DNA from: Chitinophaga flava
Lineage (GTDB): Bacteria; Bacteroidota; Bacteroidia; Chitinophagales; Chitinophagaceae
Reading direction: 5' to 3'
DNA: 64,000 bases
NCBI RefSeq assembly: GCF_003308995.1
Contig: NZ_QFFJ01000001.1
Location: forward strand, 2,480,001-2,544,000
Under the pieces are notes generated by a model. It saw nothing but the letters and a program-made list of their open reading frames with translations. It ran no database searches and had not been told where the DNA came from. This document shows positions 52,829-63,302 of this stretch, in pieces; position 1 is the first letter of the stretch, and every line of letters begins with the position of its first letter. The translations under genes were made by a program, and so were the position numbers.

Positions 52829-54469
52829 TTATTGTTTTTTATTGTTGGATGGAACAACCGGCGCGCCTGTAGGACCAGCAAAACCAGCAGGGCCGGCGGG
52901 TTTTATCTTATCATAGTCTACTACATTGTTATCGTTGGCCCATTGTTCATAGGCGGCCGACAGTTCTTTCACAACCTGTGGTTGTTGTATGGCAAGGTTC
53001 CTTGTTTCTGCACGGTCATTGTCTATATCATACAGTTCCCACTGTTTGGAAGGATAGGAGGATATCAGTTTCCATTTGCCTTTTCTCACGGCCCGGTTGC
53101 CTGCTCTTTCCCAGAAAAGGGGCGTCGACCGGTCTATCTCCCGCTGGGAAAAAAACAAAGACACCAGACTAACTCCCTGTAAAGGTTGTATACTGAAGTT
53201 ATGATAAGTAGCCGGATAATGAGCGTGACCTATTTCATAAAACGTAGGCGCCAGATCGATCAGGTGAGCTGTGCCCCTGGCAACGCTGCCACCTTTGATT
53301 TTAGCAGGATACCAGGCAATCAGCGGGGAGCTGATACCACCTTCGTAGGCACTGGCTTTGTAGGAACGGAAAGGTGAGTTGGAAACATGTGCCCAGCTTT
53401 GTTCCTGATAATCGTAAGAACCTGCAGTACCGATAGGCCCTGAGCTGCGTTGCCTTCTTCTGCCGGTAGGGATAAAACCTCCCTGTGCACCGTTATCGGA
53501 AATAAATACAATGAGTGTATTATCTTCTTTTTTTAGTGCTTTCAGCTTGTCAAGTATCTTTCCGATGCCCTGGTCTACGTGATCTACCATGGCGGCATAC
53601 ACTTCCATCTTTTTCTCCCACAGCTTTTTTTCATCATAGGTAAGACTTTCCCACGCCGGTACTTCCGGATCAGGGGCGATGGTGGCATCCTGGCGGATGA
53701 GGCCCAGTTGTTTCTGGCGGGCAATACGTTCATTCCTCAGCGAGTCCCAGCCAATAGCATAACGCCCTTTGTAGCGGGCGATATCTTCAGGTGGCGCCTG
53801 CAGCGGCCAGTGAGGCGCATTGTAAGCCACATACAGGAAAAAGGGCTGATTGGTACGATTCTGCTCTTCCAGGAATTTCACAGCATGACCGGTGATCTCA
53901 TCCGTCAGATACTTTCCTGGGGCCAGATTGAGGCGGCGGTTGTCTTCCACCAGCGGCACAGGTGGCACCTTATCGGGATAACTGCCAATATCATAGTAGT
54001 TGCTGGCGCCGCCGATAAAACCGAAGAACCGGTCGAATCCGCGCTGATTGGGCCAGTAGATACTATCATCGCCTACATGCCATTTGCCCGACATCAGTGT
54101 GCTGTAACCCGCTGTCTTCAATACTTCTGCGAGCGTCAGCGATTCTTTATTGAGGAAACCCTGGTAGGCAGGCAACCCCAGGTTAACATTAAAAAAACCG
54201 ATGCCGGCTTTATGATTGGACTGCCCTGTCAGCAGGGAAGCCCTGGTAGGTGCACAGATGGAATTGTTGTAAAACTCCTGTAGCCGCAGCCCTTCGGCAG
54301 CCAGCCGCGACAGGTTGGGAGTTTGTATTTCGCCGCCATAAGGCGCAATATCGGAGTAGCCCATATCATCTACCATGATCAGGATGATATTGGGCCGCTG
54401 TTGTTTTTGCTGTGCTATGCCCAGGTGGATAACACCAAGCATAACAAGGGTGGTGATCATTTTTTTCAT
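52829..54469 (-). CDS. Sulfatase (FGly-type, family S1), paralogue
   Basis: A 546-residue exported sulfatase and close paralogue of the downstream enzyme: signal peptide MKKMITTLVMLGVIHLGIAQ, RPNIILIMVDDMGYSDIAPYGG (metal Asp pair at 34-35), C72-A-P-T-R (NSICAPTRASLLTG), SGKWHVGDDS and FISDNGAQGGF. The C-terminus has a short Pro/Gly-rich tail (IKPAGPAGFAGPTGAPVVP) absent from the other copy. It follows SusD by 22 bases. The two copies suggest that the target carries at least two kinds of sulfate position (inference). Confidence 0.93.
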   Translation of the reverse strand: MKKMITTLVMLGVIHLGIAQQKQQRPNIILIMVDDMGYSDIAPYGGEIQTPNLSRLAAEGLRLQEFYNNSICAPTRASLLTGQSNHKAGIGFFNVNLGLPAYQGFLNKESLTLAEVLKTAGYSTLMSGKWHVGDDSIYWPNQRGFDRFFGFIGGASNYYDIGSYPDKVPPVPLVEDNRRLNLAPGKYLTDEITGHAVKFLEEQNRTNQPFFLYVAYNAPHWPLQAPPEDIARYKGRYAIGWDSLRNERIARQKQLGLIRQDATIAPDPEVPAWESLTYDEKKLWEKKMEVYAAMVDHVDQGIGKILDKLKALKKEDNTLIVFISDNGAQGGFIPTGRRRQRSSGPIGTAGSYDYQEQSWAHVSNSPFRSYKASAYEGGISSPLIAWYPAKIKGGSVARGTAHLIDLAPTFYEIGHAHYPATYHNFSIQPLQGVSLVSLFFSQREIDRSTPLFWERAGNRAVRKGKWKLISSYPSKQWELYDIDNDRAETRNLAIQQPQVVKELSAAYEQWANDNNVVDYDKIKPAGPAGFAGPTGAPVVPSNNKKQ

Positions 54470-54491
54470 CAGATATACTTTAAATGCGATA

Positions 54492-55964
54492 TCAATAATT
54501 TTCCCAGAGCGGGTCCTGTTTTAGTTTGGGGTTAAGGTTCAGCTCCCGCTGTGGTGTAGGGAAATGAATATGCCGGGGAGCAGCCAGGGTTTTGCCAGCA
54601 GCTTTCAGCACTTTCACATAATAATCCGGTCCTCTTCTTACCAGATCAAACCAGCGCTGGTATTCATATACAAACTCTTTCCTTCTTTCCTGGAAAACAC
54701 TGTCGCGGAAAGCGTCTGCATTGAGAGAAGGAGCCAGGTCCTGCAGACGGGCCACACCAGCTCTTTGCCGCACGGCATCAACAGCCTGGTAAGCTTCGGC
54801 CGAAGGCCCGTTCAACTCATTCAATGCTTCAGCATATATCAGCAAAACTTCCGCATACCGGATAATAGGCAGGTTTTTGGAAGACTCGCCCTGGTTACCA
54901 ATTACAGCAGGATCATAGTATTTGTTGAAATGCGGTTCAAAGGTGTACAACTTCCCATCAGTAGGACTGAGCATCTGAGTTACAAAGGTGACAGCCTTAC
55001 GGGCATCGCCTTCCGCAAAACTTTCGTATAGCCCTCCCTGTTTGTGCAATGCATCCGAATAATCACCATTGACGCCCGGCACTTCATTGGGGGCAGACCG
55101 ACTAGCCAAACTGTTACCCTGATAACCGGAATTGCCCTGGAACTGCGCAGAGAAAATATGTTCAATACCATTCTTCTTCGCCACATTAAATACATCCGCA
55201 TAATTATCAAAAAGCGCATACCAGTGATGATCTATCACCTCTTTACTTTTGGCAACGGCATTTGCCCAGTCTTTGCGGGTGAGATATACTTTGGCCAGGA
55301 GGCTTTTGGCTGCACCGGAAGTAGCCCTGCCGATATCGTTGGCGCCATATTCTCCGGGAGCAGGCAGGGCTTCCGCAGCGGTGAGATCGCTGATGATCTG
55401 TGCATACACGGCAGCTTCCGATGCTTTCTCCACATACAGAGCCTCCGGCGAAAGCGATGCTGGTTCATGCAGTACCAGTGGCACAGCACCAAACCATCTC
55501 ACCAGATTAAAATAATGCAGCGCACGCAGGAACCGGGCTTCGTTGATCAACCGTGTTTGTACGGTAGCTGAAATATTTTCTTTCCTGATAAGCGCAATAC
55601 GGTCAATCGCGATATTGGCAACATTGATAGCGTCATAGCTCTGTTTCCACAACTGTTCCATACGGTCGTTGGAAGCATCGTGGGTAAGCCCGGAAATAGC
55701 CCGTACATGGGCATTACGTGCCCTCGGCCCGGCTTCATAATCATCGGTGGCCATTTCCACACCGATCTGGAAAAGGCTGTTGTAAATAGACTGCCCCGAT
55801 TCATACAGTTTTCGGTAAGCCGCTGTGACAGCTGCTTTGGCCTGGTCTTCATTCTGATAAAAATTATCAGTGGTCAGTACTGACTCCGGCTTTTCATCCA
55901 GTTTGGAGCAGGATGCCCACCCAATGGCCAGCATAACGATATATAGTATAAAGGCTTTTTTCAT
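54492..55964 (-). CDS. SusD/RagB-family nutrient-binding outer-membrane lipoprotein
   Basis: A 490-residue lipoprotein: signal MKKAFILYIVMLAIGWASC, then SKLDEKPESVLTTDNFYQNEDQAKAAVTAAYRKLY. TPR-like helices follow (ARFLRALHYFNLVRWFGAVPLV, PIIRYAEVLLIYAEALNEL), and the usual closing motif FVYEYQRWFDLVRRG and NPKLKQDPLWENY. SusD proteins cap the partner SusC barrel and bind glycan. It lies 26 bases after the SusC gene and 22 bases before the first sulfatase, so a single transcript is certain in practice. The ligand is not readable from sequence. Confidence 0.96.
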   Translation of the reverse strand: MKKAFILYIVMLAIGWASCSKLDEKPESVLTTDNFYQNEDQAKAAVTAAYRKLYESGQSIYNSLFQIGVEMATDDYEAGPRARNAHVRAISGLTHDASNDRMEQLWKQSYDAINVANIAIDRIALIRKENISATVQTRLINEARFLRALHYFNLVRWFGAVPLVLHEPASLSPEALYVEKASEAAVYAQIISDLTAAEALPAPGEYGANDIGRATSGAAKSLLAKVYLTRKDWANAVAKSKEVIDHHWYALFDNYADVFNVAKKNGIEHIFSAQFQGNSGYQGNSLASRSAPNEVPGVNGDYSDALHKQGGLYESFAEGDARKAVTFVTQMLSPTDGKLYTFEPHFNKYYDPAVIGNQGESSKNLPIIRYAEVLLIYAEALNELNGPSAEAYQAVDAVRQRAGVARLQDLAPSLNADAFRDSVFQERRKEFVYEYQRWFDLVRRGPDYYVKVLKAAGKTLAAPRHIHFPTPQRELNLNPKLKQDPLWENY

Positions 55965-55990
55965 ACATGTTTTTTGTGGTTGGTAGATGA

Positions 55991-58900
55991 TTACAGTGTG
56001 ATGCGCACACCAGCATTTACTGTTCTGGCAACCGGATAGATGCCTGCATCTGTTCCCGGTGATACGTTGCTGCCGGAAGTTACTTCAGGATCGAAGCCGG
56101 TATATTTTGTCCAGGTAAGCAGATTTTGTGCGGACAAATACACGTTGACAGCCGATATTTTACCGATCACCGACCTGGGCAGGGTATAGCCCAACGTGAT
56201 GTTTCTTATCCGCAGGAAAGAACCGTCTTCGATAAAGCGGTCAGAGAAAACCGGGGCTGGGTCCAGCTTGGCGCGGGGAATAGTTTGACTGGGATTGGCA
56301 GGCGTCCACCGGTCCAATGCAGAAGCGGCCGCATTTTGCTGACCGGTAAACAGTTCCAGCGATTGCCGGTTGGCATTCAGGATTTTATTCCCATAAGATC
56401 CCTGTAGAAACACTGACAGTGATAATCCCTTCCAGGAAAAGTTGTTGCCAAAGCCAAACACGAAGTCGGGCTGTGCGTTGCCGATAATCGTTCTATCGGC
56501 AGCTGTGGTGAAGATGCCGTCGCCGTTAGTATCCTTGTAAAGGCGGTCTCCTGGCTTAGGGACGGCATTGCCGGTATATTTTCCTTTAGTAGCTTCTTCT
56601 CCTTTTTGCAGAATACCATCTGTCACGGTACCGTAGAAGCTTCCCAGCGGTTGCCCTACCTGAATGATATAGTTGCCGCTGATATAGGAGCGGGCACCAT
56701 TGCCGATGGTCAGCACTTCATTATGGTTGAAGGAGATATTAAAATCCGTATTCCAGGTAAACGCTCCGGTAACGTTTTTACTACTGATACTTACTTCCAG
56801 ACCTTTATTCAATACAGAACCGAAGTTCTGGAGGGAAGCGGTTTGTCCGGAAGTCCAGGGTATTTCTACATTCAGCAGCAGGTTAGTGGTTTTCTTGTAA
56901 TAGCCGTCCAGCGTAAATAACAGCCTGCCTTTCAGGAATGCCGCATCCAGTCCGGCATTGTACTGCCAGGTTTTTTCCCAGCCCAGGTGATCATTGGCGA
57001 GACGGGAAGGAGCAAAGCCCGTGGCTATATTTTTTCCGAAAAGATAATTGAGGCTGTAAAGGGTGGCGAGTGATTGATATTCACCGATTTCCAGATTACC
57101 GGTAGTACCAAAGCTGGCGCGTAGTTTCAGGTCGTTGATCACTTTGGTCGCCGGCTCAAAAAAACGTTCGTTGCTGATACGCCAGGAAGCGGCTGCAGAA
57201 GGGAAGTAGCCCCATTTGTTGCCTTTCCCGAAACGGGAAGAGCCGTCTGTACGGATGCTGGCCGTAAAATAATAACGGCCGTGATAATTATAGTTGATCC
57301 GTGCCAGATAGGAATGCAGTACCCAGGAGGTGGCGTCAGCAAAGGGGCGTACCAATGTAGATCCGCTCTGCAGGCTGTTGTAGGTAAGATCATCTGAAAC
57401 AAAATTCTGTGCACCGGTTCTTACAATATCACTCTTGAATTCCTGTTGGGTGAAACCTGCCAGCACATCAAAAGTATGTTTACCAATACTACGTGTATAC
57501 GTGAGGGTATTTTCATTCAGCCAGGAATAAGCATTGTAGGTACCTCTGGCGGCGCTGCCTTTATTCTGTATCCCTTCATAGATAGTTGCCGGGATGTAGT
57601 TCTTTTCAGTGGTATTATTCACATCGGCGCCCAGCAACACTTTCAGGTTCAGCCCATCAATGATGCTGTATTCAGCAAAGGCAGTACCCAGCAGGCGGTT
57701 GGTGGTTGATTTGTTACGTTGCTCATTGATAGTGGCGATAGGGTTGGCGAAAATGTTTTCGAAAGGATTACGGAGTGTATAACTACCATCTGGTTCATAG
57801 ATGGTGGCGGTGGGTGGCATCTGCAGCAGGGAGGTGACAAAGCCGGAAGGCGCCACATTGGCGTCTGACTTGCTGACAGACAGGTTGGCGCTTATTTTCA
57901 GCTTTTCATACGGTTGTGCGTCTACGTTAGCTCTGACACCCAGTCGGGTGAAGTCTGTATTGCGGACGATACCCTGCTGATCAAAGTAATTGCCTGAAAG
58001 GAGATACCTTGTTTTAGGATTGCCGCCGCTGATGGTTAGCTGATGATTTTGTGTGGGGGCGCTGCGGAAAGCGGCGTCCTGCCAATCGGTGCCTTTGCCC
58101 AGCTGGTTGATCTGATCCTGCGAAAGATACTGGTTAGGGCCTTTGGAAGGATTGGCATCTAACAGTGCTTCATTACGCAGGATGGCAAAGTCGCGGGCGT
58201 TGAGCAGGTCTATCTTCCTGCGTAAGGACTGCACGCCATAAGATCCTTCATAGGAAATCGTGTTCCGGTCAGCTTTGCCTTTGCGGGTGGTGATGATCAC
58301 TACGCCGTTGGCCCCGCGGGAGCCGTAGATAGCAGTAGCAGAGGCATCTTTCAGCACATCCACACTTTCGATATCAGAAGGATTGATGCTGGCCAGTGGA
58401 TTAACGGGTGCACCGGTGAGTATACCCGGACCAGCAGGACTGTTGTATATCGGGAAACCATCTATTACATACAACGGTTCATTACCGCCCTGTATGGAGC
58501 TGCCTCCCCTTACACGGATACTGACGCCACCGCCGGGCTGCCCGGAAGTCTGGGTTACCTGTACGCCAGGAACAGCACCTTTCAACGCCTGGTCAACAGC
58601 ACTGACCGGCTGCTTCAGCAACGGACCTGAAACAGATCCTATGGCGCCGGTAAGATCACTTTTTTTCTGCGTGCCATAGCCTACTACCACCACATCATTC
58701 AGCTGGCTCTGTACCGATTCCAGCGGTATTTCTATATGGCCGCCGGTAGCTACAACTTCTGTTTTTTTATAACCAATGTAACTGATGATAAGTGTATAAG
58801 GGAACTTCTGTCCGGTAACAAATACAAAACGTCCTTCTGCATCAGTAGACACACCGTGCGTGGTACCTTTGATGTTGACCACCGCGCCCGGCAACGGTTC

Positions 58901-59047
58901 ATGGGTGCGGGCATCCACCACTATGCCACTCAGGTGTGAATTGATCAGCGGTGTTGTAGGCACCTGTGCTGTTGAAAGCAAGGGGATAAAAAAGAGCATG
59001 GATAGTCCTACCCATGCCAATATGTTTTTGTGTAACATTATCTGCAT
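55991..59047 (-). CDS. SusC/RagA-family TonB-linked outer-membrane transporter
   Basis: A 1018-residue transporter. A signal peptide (ILAWVGLSMLFFIPLLSTAQ) is followed by the carboxypeptidase-like domain (SGIVVDARTHEPLPGAVVNIKG, STDAEGRF), the SusC signature VVVVGYGTQKKSDLTGAIGSV, a plug with GGSSIQGGNEPLYVIDGFP and SIEVLKDASATAIYGSRGANGVV-like text, then a beta barrel ending in a C-terminal NAGVRITL strand. It imports oligomers captured by SusD with energy from TonB. It is first in the operon with SusD and two sulfatases. ATG 59047 or 59038 may start it. No SusR or ECF/anti-sigma regulator is adjacent. Confidence 0.96.
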   Translation of the reverse strand: MQIMLHKNILAWVGLSMLFFIPLLSTAQVPTTPLINSHLSGIVVDARTHEPLPGAVVNIKGTTHGVSTDAEGRFVFVTGQKFPYTLIISYIGYKKTEVVATGGHIEIPLESVQSQLNDVVVVGYGTQKKSDLTGAIGSVSGPLLKQPVSAVDQALKGAVPGVQVTQTSGQPGGGVSIRVRGGSSIQGGNEPLYVIDGFPIYNSPAGPGILTGAPVNPLASINPSDIESVDVLKDASATAIYGSRGANGVVIITTRKGKADRNTISYEGSYGVQSLRRKIDLLNARDFAILRNEALLDANPSKGPNQYLSQDQINQLGKGTDWQDAAFRSAPTQNHQLTISGGNPKTRYLLSGNYFDQQGIVRNTDFTRLGVRANVDAQPYEKLKISANLSVSKSDANVAPSGFVTSLLQMPPTATIYEPDGSYTLRNPFENIFANPIATINEQRNKSTTNRLLGTAFAEYSIIDGLNLKVLLGADVNNTTEKNYIPATIYEGIQNKGSAARGTYNAYSWLNENTLTYTRSIGKHTFDVLAGFTQQEFKSDIVRTGAQNFVSDDLTYNSLQSGSTLVRPFADATSWVLHSYLARINYNYHGRYYFTASIRTDGSSRFGKGNKWGYFPSAAASWRISNERFFEPATKVINDLKLRASFGTTGNLEIGEYQSLATLYSLNYLFGKNIATGFAPSRLANDHLGWEKTWQYNAGLDAAFLKGRLLFTLDGYYKKTTNLLLNVEIPWTSGQTASLQNFGSVLNKGLEVSISSKNVTGAFTWNTDFNISFNHNEVLTIGNGARSYISGNYIIQVGQPLGSFYGTVTDGILQKGEEATKGKYTGNAVPKPGDRLYKDTNGDGIFTTAADRTIIGNAQPDFVFGFGNNFSWKGLSLSVFLQGSYGNKILNANRQSLELFTGQQNAAASALDRWTPANPSQTIPRAKLDPAPVFSDRFIEDGSFLRIRNITLGYTLPRSVIGKISAVNVYLSAQNLLTWTKYTGFDPEVTSGSNVSPGTDAGIYPVARTVNAGVRITL

Positions 59048-59554
59048 GATTTAAAAATTTAGCTGCCCGCCCACACAAGCCGGAAAACCTGTAACATGAC
59101 AACGGGCATGGGAATGTCAGGCCCTGGAAACAAAGGCGCTGTCAGAAAAGAATCTATAGGAGGAAATGCCGGAAAGCTTCTACCGTAGGCAACAACAGCC
59201 GGAACAACATCTCACTCCGCCGGTACGGTTGCAGTAATAAGTGGTTGACATCTAAATAAAATTTAGTGTTGAAGAAAAATGTTGCCTGAAGCACTGTTGG
59301 TGCCCTGCAGTTTTAATGGGTGGTGCTAAAAACTGTACCAGGGCTGGTTCTGCTGTATATAGATGGTGGTTTTCAGTGCCTGTTCTGATAACAACGTCGT
59401 AAAAGTAAGACTATTTTTATTAGTACACAATATTTGTAGACTAATAGTTATAAGATTTTTTTATCGTGCATCAATTTTGTTTGGAAGAAATCGGGAAGTC
59501 GGCGTAACTTACATGTAGCATAAAATCATCTGCTAACATCCTCAACTCCGTTTC
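59048..59554. promoter_or_regulatory. Divergent intergenic control region, SusC operon and serine hydrolase
   Basis: A 507-base gap without a gene separates two divergent starts. An inverted repeat CTAAAT-AAA-ATTTAG lies at about 59261-59275 and could be an operator. AATATTTG near 59427 is one base from a -7 box for the rightward gene. No perfect promoter for the SusC operon is visible; its leader of up to about 200 bases is fairly GC-rich. Confidence 0.35.
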
Positions 59555-60619
59555 ATGAAAATTTTCTCCCCTGCCCTGATCAGGCAGGTTTGTCAGCGTG
59601 CCCTGGCTGCAGCCCTGTTGATTTCCGTTATGCCAACCAGCGGCCAAAGTCCTGCGGTCATCGCCCGTATAGACACCCTGATAAAAACAGACCTGGGACG
59701 GCCCTTCAACGGCGTGATCCTCATTGCCCGCAATGGCAGAATCCTGTATTCCCGCTGTTATGGTTTTTCCGACGCGGCGCACAAAGTACCGCTTCAATCC
59801 GATGAACAGTTTGTAATAGGTTCTGTCAGCAAACAAGTGACCGGTGTACTGGTACTACAGGAGGCCGCACAAAAACACCTGGACCTGCAGGCGCCTATCG
59901 GTCGTTATCTCCACAACATCCCTCAGCGCTGGAAAGACACTGTCACCGTACAACACCTGCTCAATCATGTCTCCGGTATTATCTGGCCCGACAGACCACT
60001 GGCATTTAAACCAGGTTCACAATTTGCCTACTCCAATATCGGTTACTCGTTGCTGGGTGAGATCCTCGAAAAAGTAACCGGCAAGCCCTATAACACACTG
60101 GTGGCAGACCTCTTCAGCAAAGCCGGAATGAAAAACAGTTATGCACCTGGCAACAAACCTATCGTCCTGAAAAGTTTTCTGGAAGACAGCACCCGCCAGC
60201 TCATCCCCACCGGCGCTGATGTAACCTTCATGAAAATGCTGGCCCCCGCCGGCGGTATTATCTCCAACGCCCGCGACCTGCTCCTGTGGAATGAAGCATT
60301 GCACAACGGCAGGATACTACCCGACAGCCTCTACAAAATCTTCACCACTCCTTTCTCTCACCGCGACCATCCCACCTGGGGCCCTGTAGACTATGGCGAT
60401 GGTATACAGATCGCACATCCGGAAACGCTCACAGAACTGGGACATAGCGGCGCCGCTAATATGCCTGCCGCTGCCACCACCTGTATCAACTTTTATTACC
60501 CCACCACCCAAACCAGTGTCATCGTACTGGAAAACGTATCCTGGGATACCCGGGATATGGTCAGGGCTTTTGTATTTGAGAAAAAGATCAGGAACATGAT
60601 TGTGGAAGATATGAAGTGA
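59555..60619 (+). CDS. Serine hydrolase, beta-lactamase/penicillin-binding-protein-like (class C fold)
   Basis: A 354-residue exported protein with a signal peptide (ALAAALLISVMPTSGQ). Its catalytic motifs are S90-V-S-K93 (IGSVSKQVTG), Y159-S-N161 (FAYSNIGYSLLG) and H297-S-G (ELGHSGAAN), the SxxK, YxN and H/K-x-G trio of class C beta-lactamases, DD-peptidases and related esterases. Most such proteins in soil bacteria are peptidases or esterases; resistance cannot be assumed. It is divergent from the SusC operon and ends 71 bases before the convergent TonB receptor gene. Confidence 0.93.
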   Translation: MKIFSPALIRQVCQRALAAALLISVMPTSGQSPAVIARIDTLIKTDLGRPFNGVILIARNGRILYSRCYGFSDAAHKVPLQSDEQFVIGSVSKQVTGVLVLQEAAQKHLDLQAPIGRYLHNIPQRWKDTVTVQHLLNHVSGIIWPDRPLAFKPGSQFAYSNIGYSLLGEILEKVTGKPYNTLVADLFSKAGMKNSYAPGNKPIVLKSFLEDSTRQLIPTGADVTFMKMLAPAGGIISNARDLLLWNEALHNGRILPDSLYKIFTTPFSHRDHPTWGPVDYGDGIQIAHPETLTELGHSGAANMPAAATTCINFYYPTTQTSVIVLENVSWDTRDMVRAFVFEKKIRNMIVEDMK

Positions 60620-60690
60620 AATATTTATTCCCAATAAACCAGCAATATCATGAAGGGATACTACCTGTATCATTCTAAGAAAAGACCTCA

Positions 60691-63042
60691 CTAGAACTTC
60701 AGGCTCACACTACCGGTAAAGCGTGCCGGGCTTTGTGGTGTGAGCCTTACTGACCAGGCTTTTTCACTTGTCAGGTTGTCAACCTTGAAGCCTATACGAA
60801 ATTTACTATAATCATAAAACAGTGCGGCATTGAGTATTGTATATGCCGGAATGATCACCTGGGCAGTCTGGGTATTGGTTTGATAAGACGCACTACCGGC
60901 ATTCCCGCCCAAACCCAGTCCCAGCCCTTTTATACGCCCCTGAGAGAAACGATAGCTGGCCCAGAAGTTCAGCATTTTGTCGGGGCCGGACAAAGCTGGC
61001 CTCAGTCCTTCCACAGATTTATCTGCTTTCGTGTATTTACTGTCGTTATAGGCATAACCGGCTAAGATATTGAGGCCGGCTACCGGCGCAGCGGTTACTT
61101 CCACTTCCACTCCTTTGCTACGTTGTGTTCCATCCTGAATGGAATAGTTGACATCATTGGGATCAATGCGAAGTACGTCTTTTACACGGATATCGTAGTA
61201 GCTGATAGTACCTACCAGCTTATGGTCCAGCACATCGGCTTTTACACCGTATTCCAGCTGATTGCCCTGTTCGGGCTTGAAGGGGTTGCCATTGGCATCA
61301 GAACCACCTTTGTTCAGAAATCCGCTCATATAGTTACCAAACAAAGACACGCGGTCTTTCACTACCTGGTATACCAGACCCAGCTTGGGTGCCAGGGCAG
61401 TCTGACCGTATTTACCAGTAGTAACACCAGTACTGATGTTGTATACACCCTGGTTTTCGTAACGGTCCAAACGCAGGCTCAGCATAGCTATCAGCCGATC
61501 ACTGAAGTTGATCACGTTAGAAGCGTAAACGGCATAGGTATTATCACCGTTGTTTTCATAGCGCGGAGTACCAGTAGGTACCAGCGCATCGATGGCCGCA
61601 CGGCTGGTTTTGTAAGCCGTGCCCGGATTGATAAAGTTGACAGTAGGCCCGTTGACAGAAACCCTGTCGAAAGAGTTGGAATTATTGTAATAGTCCAGCC
61701 CCACCACCAGGCGGTTACGGAGACTACCGATTTTAAAATCACCAATAAAATTCTGTTGAATATCAGTAGCAATAAATGCGGTATATCCTACCATCACCTG
61801 CGCACGTAGGGTAGAGTCGGACCGACCGTTCAGCGCAGTAATATATCCATCAATGGAAGAACGTGCACGGGAGATGAGGGTCTGGGAAGTCCAGTTGGAA
61901 GATATTTTATAATTCACCTGTGCAAAGATGTTCATCATCTGTGTCTGATAGGCGATATCATTGCCCAGGAACATGCGGTTATAGGGGAAGCCCATATCAG
62001 CGATGGACTGACGTTTATTGCTGCCCGTATAAGGGTTAAAACGTACTACTGAAGTTCCTTTCGCCTGACCAAACTCCACATCCAGCAACAAGGAGAGTTT
62101 ATCAGTAATCTGATAGGAGAAGCTGGGGGCCAGACTAAGGCTTCTGGTGAAACCCATGTCCTGGAAGCTTTTTTCGAAGGTAGTAGCTCCGTTAAAACGA
62201 AACAGCATGGTTTTGTCTGCATTCACCGGAGTATTCACGTCTACCGTTAGCCGGTTGAAGTTCCAGCTGCCGCCATAGTAGGCCACTTCACCGCCGAAGC
62301 CGTTGTAAGGCTTTTTGGTAACACGGTTGTAAAGGCCGCCGTAACTGCTGGACACGTTGGTACCAAACAAGGTGGCAGAGGGTCCTTTAATGGCTTCTAC
62401 CCGTTCCAGGTTAGCCGGATCTATAGCAGCAAAAGCTGCACCGGCTACGCCATTGCGGGCATTGGGTTCTGTTTCAAAGCCACGGGAGCGGAAGGTAACC
62501 CTGCCCTGGTTGGCCAGCATGGGGATACCAGCTCCGGGCACGTTGCGGGAGATACTGCCCAGATCTACCGCCATCTGTTCTTCTATCAGCTCTTTGGAAA
62601 CGATATTGTATACCTGTGGATTCTCCAGGTTTTTTAAAGGCAGACGCGAGATATAAATACTTTCTTTTTTGGAGAATTTATTAGCGTTGCCCACCACTCT
62701 TACTTCCTGCAGTGCCTGTATATTTTCTTTGGGAAGCTGATAGTTCAGCACGGTGGTCTGTCCTGCGGTGACTTCAATCGTGAAGTCCTTTTCTGTAGCA
62801 CCCAGCATCTGTATGCGGAGTGTATATTTTCCGGGGTTGATGGCATTGAGCTGATAGTCTCCTGTGTTGTTGGTAAGTGTTCCTTTCTGCAGTGCAGGCA
62901 GCGACACAGATACCAGCTCCAGTGGCTGGTTGTCCTGCGAGGTCACTTTACCGGAGATACTGCCGGTACCGGATTGCGCCGATAACAGAAAAGGAAAACA
63001 GATCAGTGTGTACAACAGGATACTTCTGATAATAATGCTCAT
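60691..63042 (-). CDS. TonB-dependent siderophore-type receptor
   Basis: A 783-residue outer-membrane receptor. A signal peptide (IIIRSILLYTLICFPFLLSAQ) leads into a carboxypeptidase-like domain (SGKVTSQDNQPLELVSVSL), a TonB plug (VTFRSRGFETEPNARNGVAG, LERVEAIKGPSATLFG) and a 22-strand barrel with GVKADVLDHKLVGTISYYDI and EVTAAPVAGLNILAGYAYNDS, ending in RFTGSVSLKF. This is the TonB-siderophore subfamily (FhuA/FecA-like), so ferric-siderophore uptake is likely. A TACCTTTG -7 box at 63058-63065 lies only 16 bases before the ATG, implying a very short leader. An earlier TTG frame start (63093) is not used. Regulation by iron is inferred. Confidence 0.92.
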   Translation of the reverse strand: MSIIIRSILLYTLICFPFLLSAQSGTGSISGKVTSQDNQPLELVSVSLPALQKGTLTNNTGDYQLNAINPGKYTLRIQMLGATEKDFTIEVTAGQTTVLNYQLPKENIQALQEVRVVGNANKFSKKESIYISRLPLKNLENPQVYNIVSKELIEEQMAVDLGSISRNVPGAGIPMLANQGRVTFRSRGFETEPNARNGVAGAAFAAIDPANLERVEAIKGPSATLFGTNVSSSYGGLYNRVTKKPYNGFGGEVAYYGGSWNFNRLTVDVNTPVNADKTMLFRFNGATTFEKSFQDMGFTRSLSLAPSFSYQITDKLSLLLDVEFGQAKGTSVVRFNPYTGSNKRQSIADMGFPYNRMFLGNDIAYQTQMMNIFAQVNYKISSNWTSQTLISRARSSIDGYITALNGRSDSTLRAQVMVGYTAFIATDIQQNFIGDFKIGSLRNRLVVGLDYYNNSNSFDRVSVNGPTVNFINPGTAYKTSRAAIDALVPTGTPRYENNGDNTYAVYASNVINFSDRLIAMLSLRLDRYENQGVYNISTGVTTGKYGQTALAPKLGLVYQVVKDRVSLFGNYMSGFLNKGGSDANGNPFKPEQGNQLEYGVKADVLDHKLVGTISYYDIRVKDVLRIDPNDVNYSIQDGTQRSKGVEVEVTAAPVAGLNILAGYAYNDSKYTKADKSVEGLRPALSGPDKMLNFWASYRFSQGRIKGLGLGLGGNAGSASYQTNTQTAQVIIPAYTILNAALFYDYSKFRIGFKVDNLTSEKAWSVRLTPQSPARFTGSVSLKF

Positions 63043-63302
63043 GCCGTAAAATTTTTGCAAAGGTAGATGCAGAAAGGCCGGGAGGTTGATCAATTCAGGA
63101 ATTTTTGAGACCGGGGATTTATGTATTCGGGAATTTTAACTTTTTGGGGGATTACGTAAATACACTGCGTAAGGTGATTGTACTTTTGGGGAGCATTACC
63201 AACTAGCTATTCTCTATACCTCCTATGAGATAATCGTACACCCTTTTTTTCACCATTATTGCGGGAATACAAACCGTGATGAATCAATCGACTATTGAGA
63301 TT

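Noticed and set aside
59555..60619. A beta-lactamase giving antibiotic resistance
   Set aside because: The motifs fit a broad family of peptidases and esterases; no residue pattern specific to lactam hydrolysis can be claimed.
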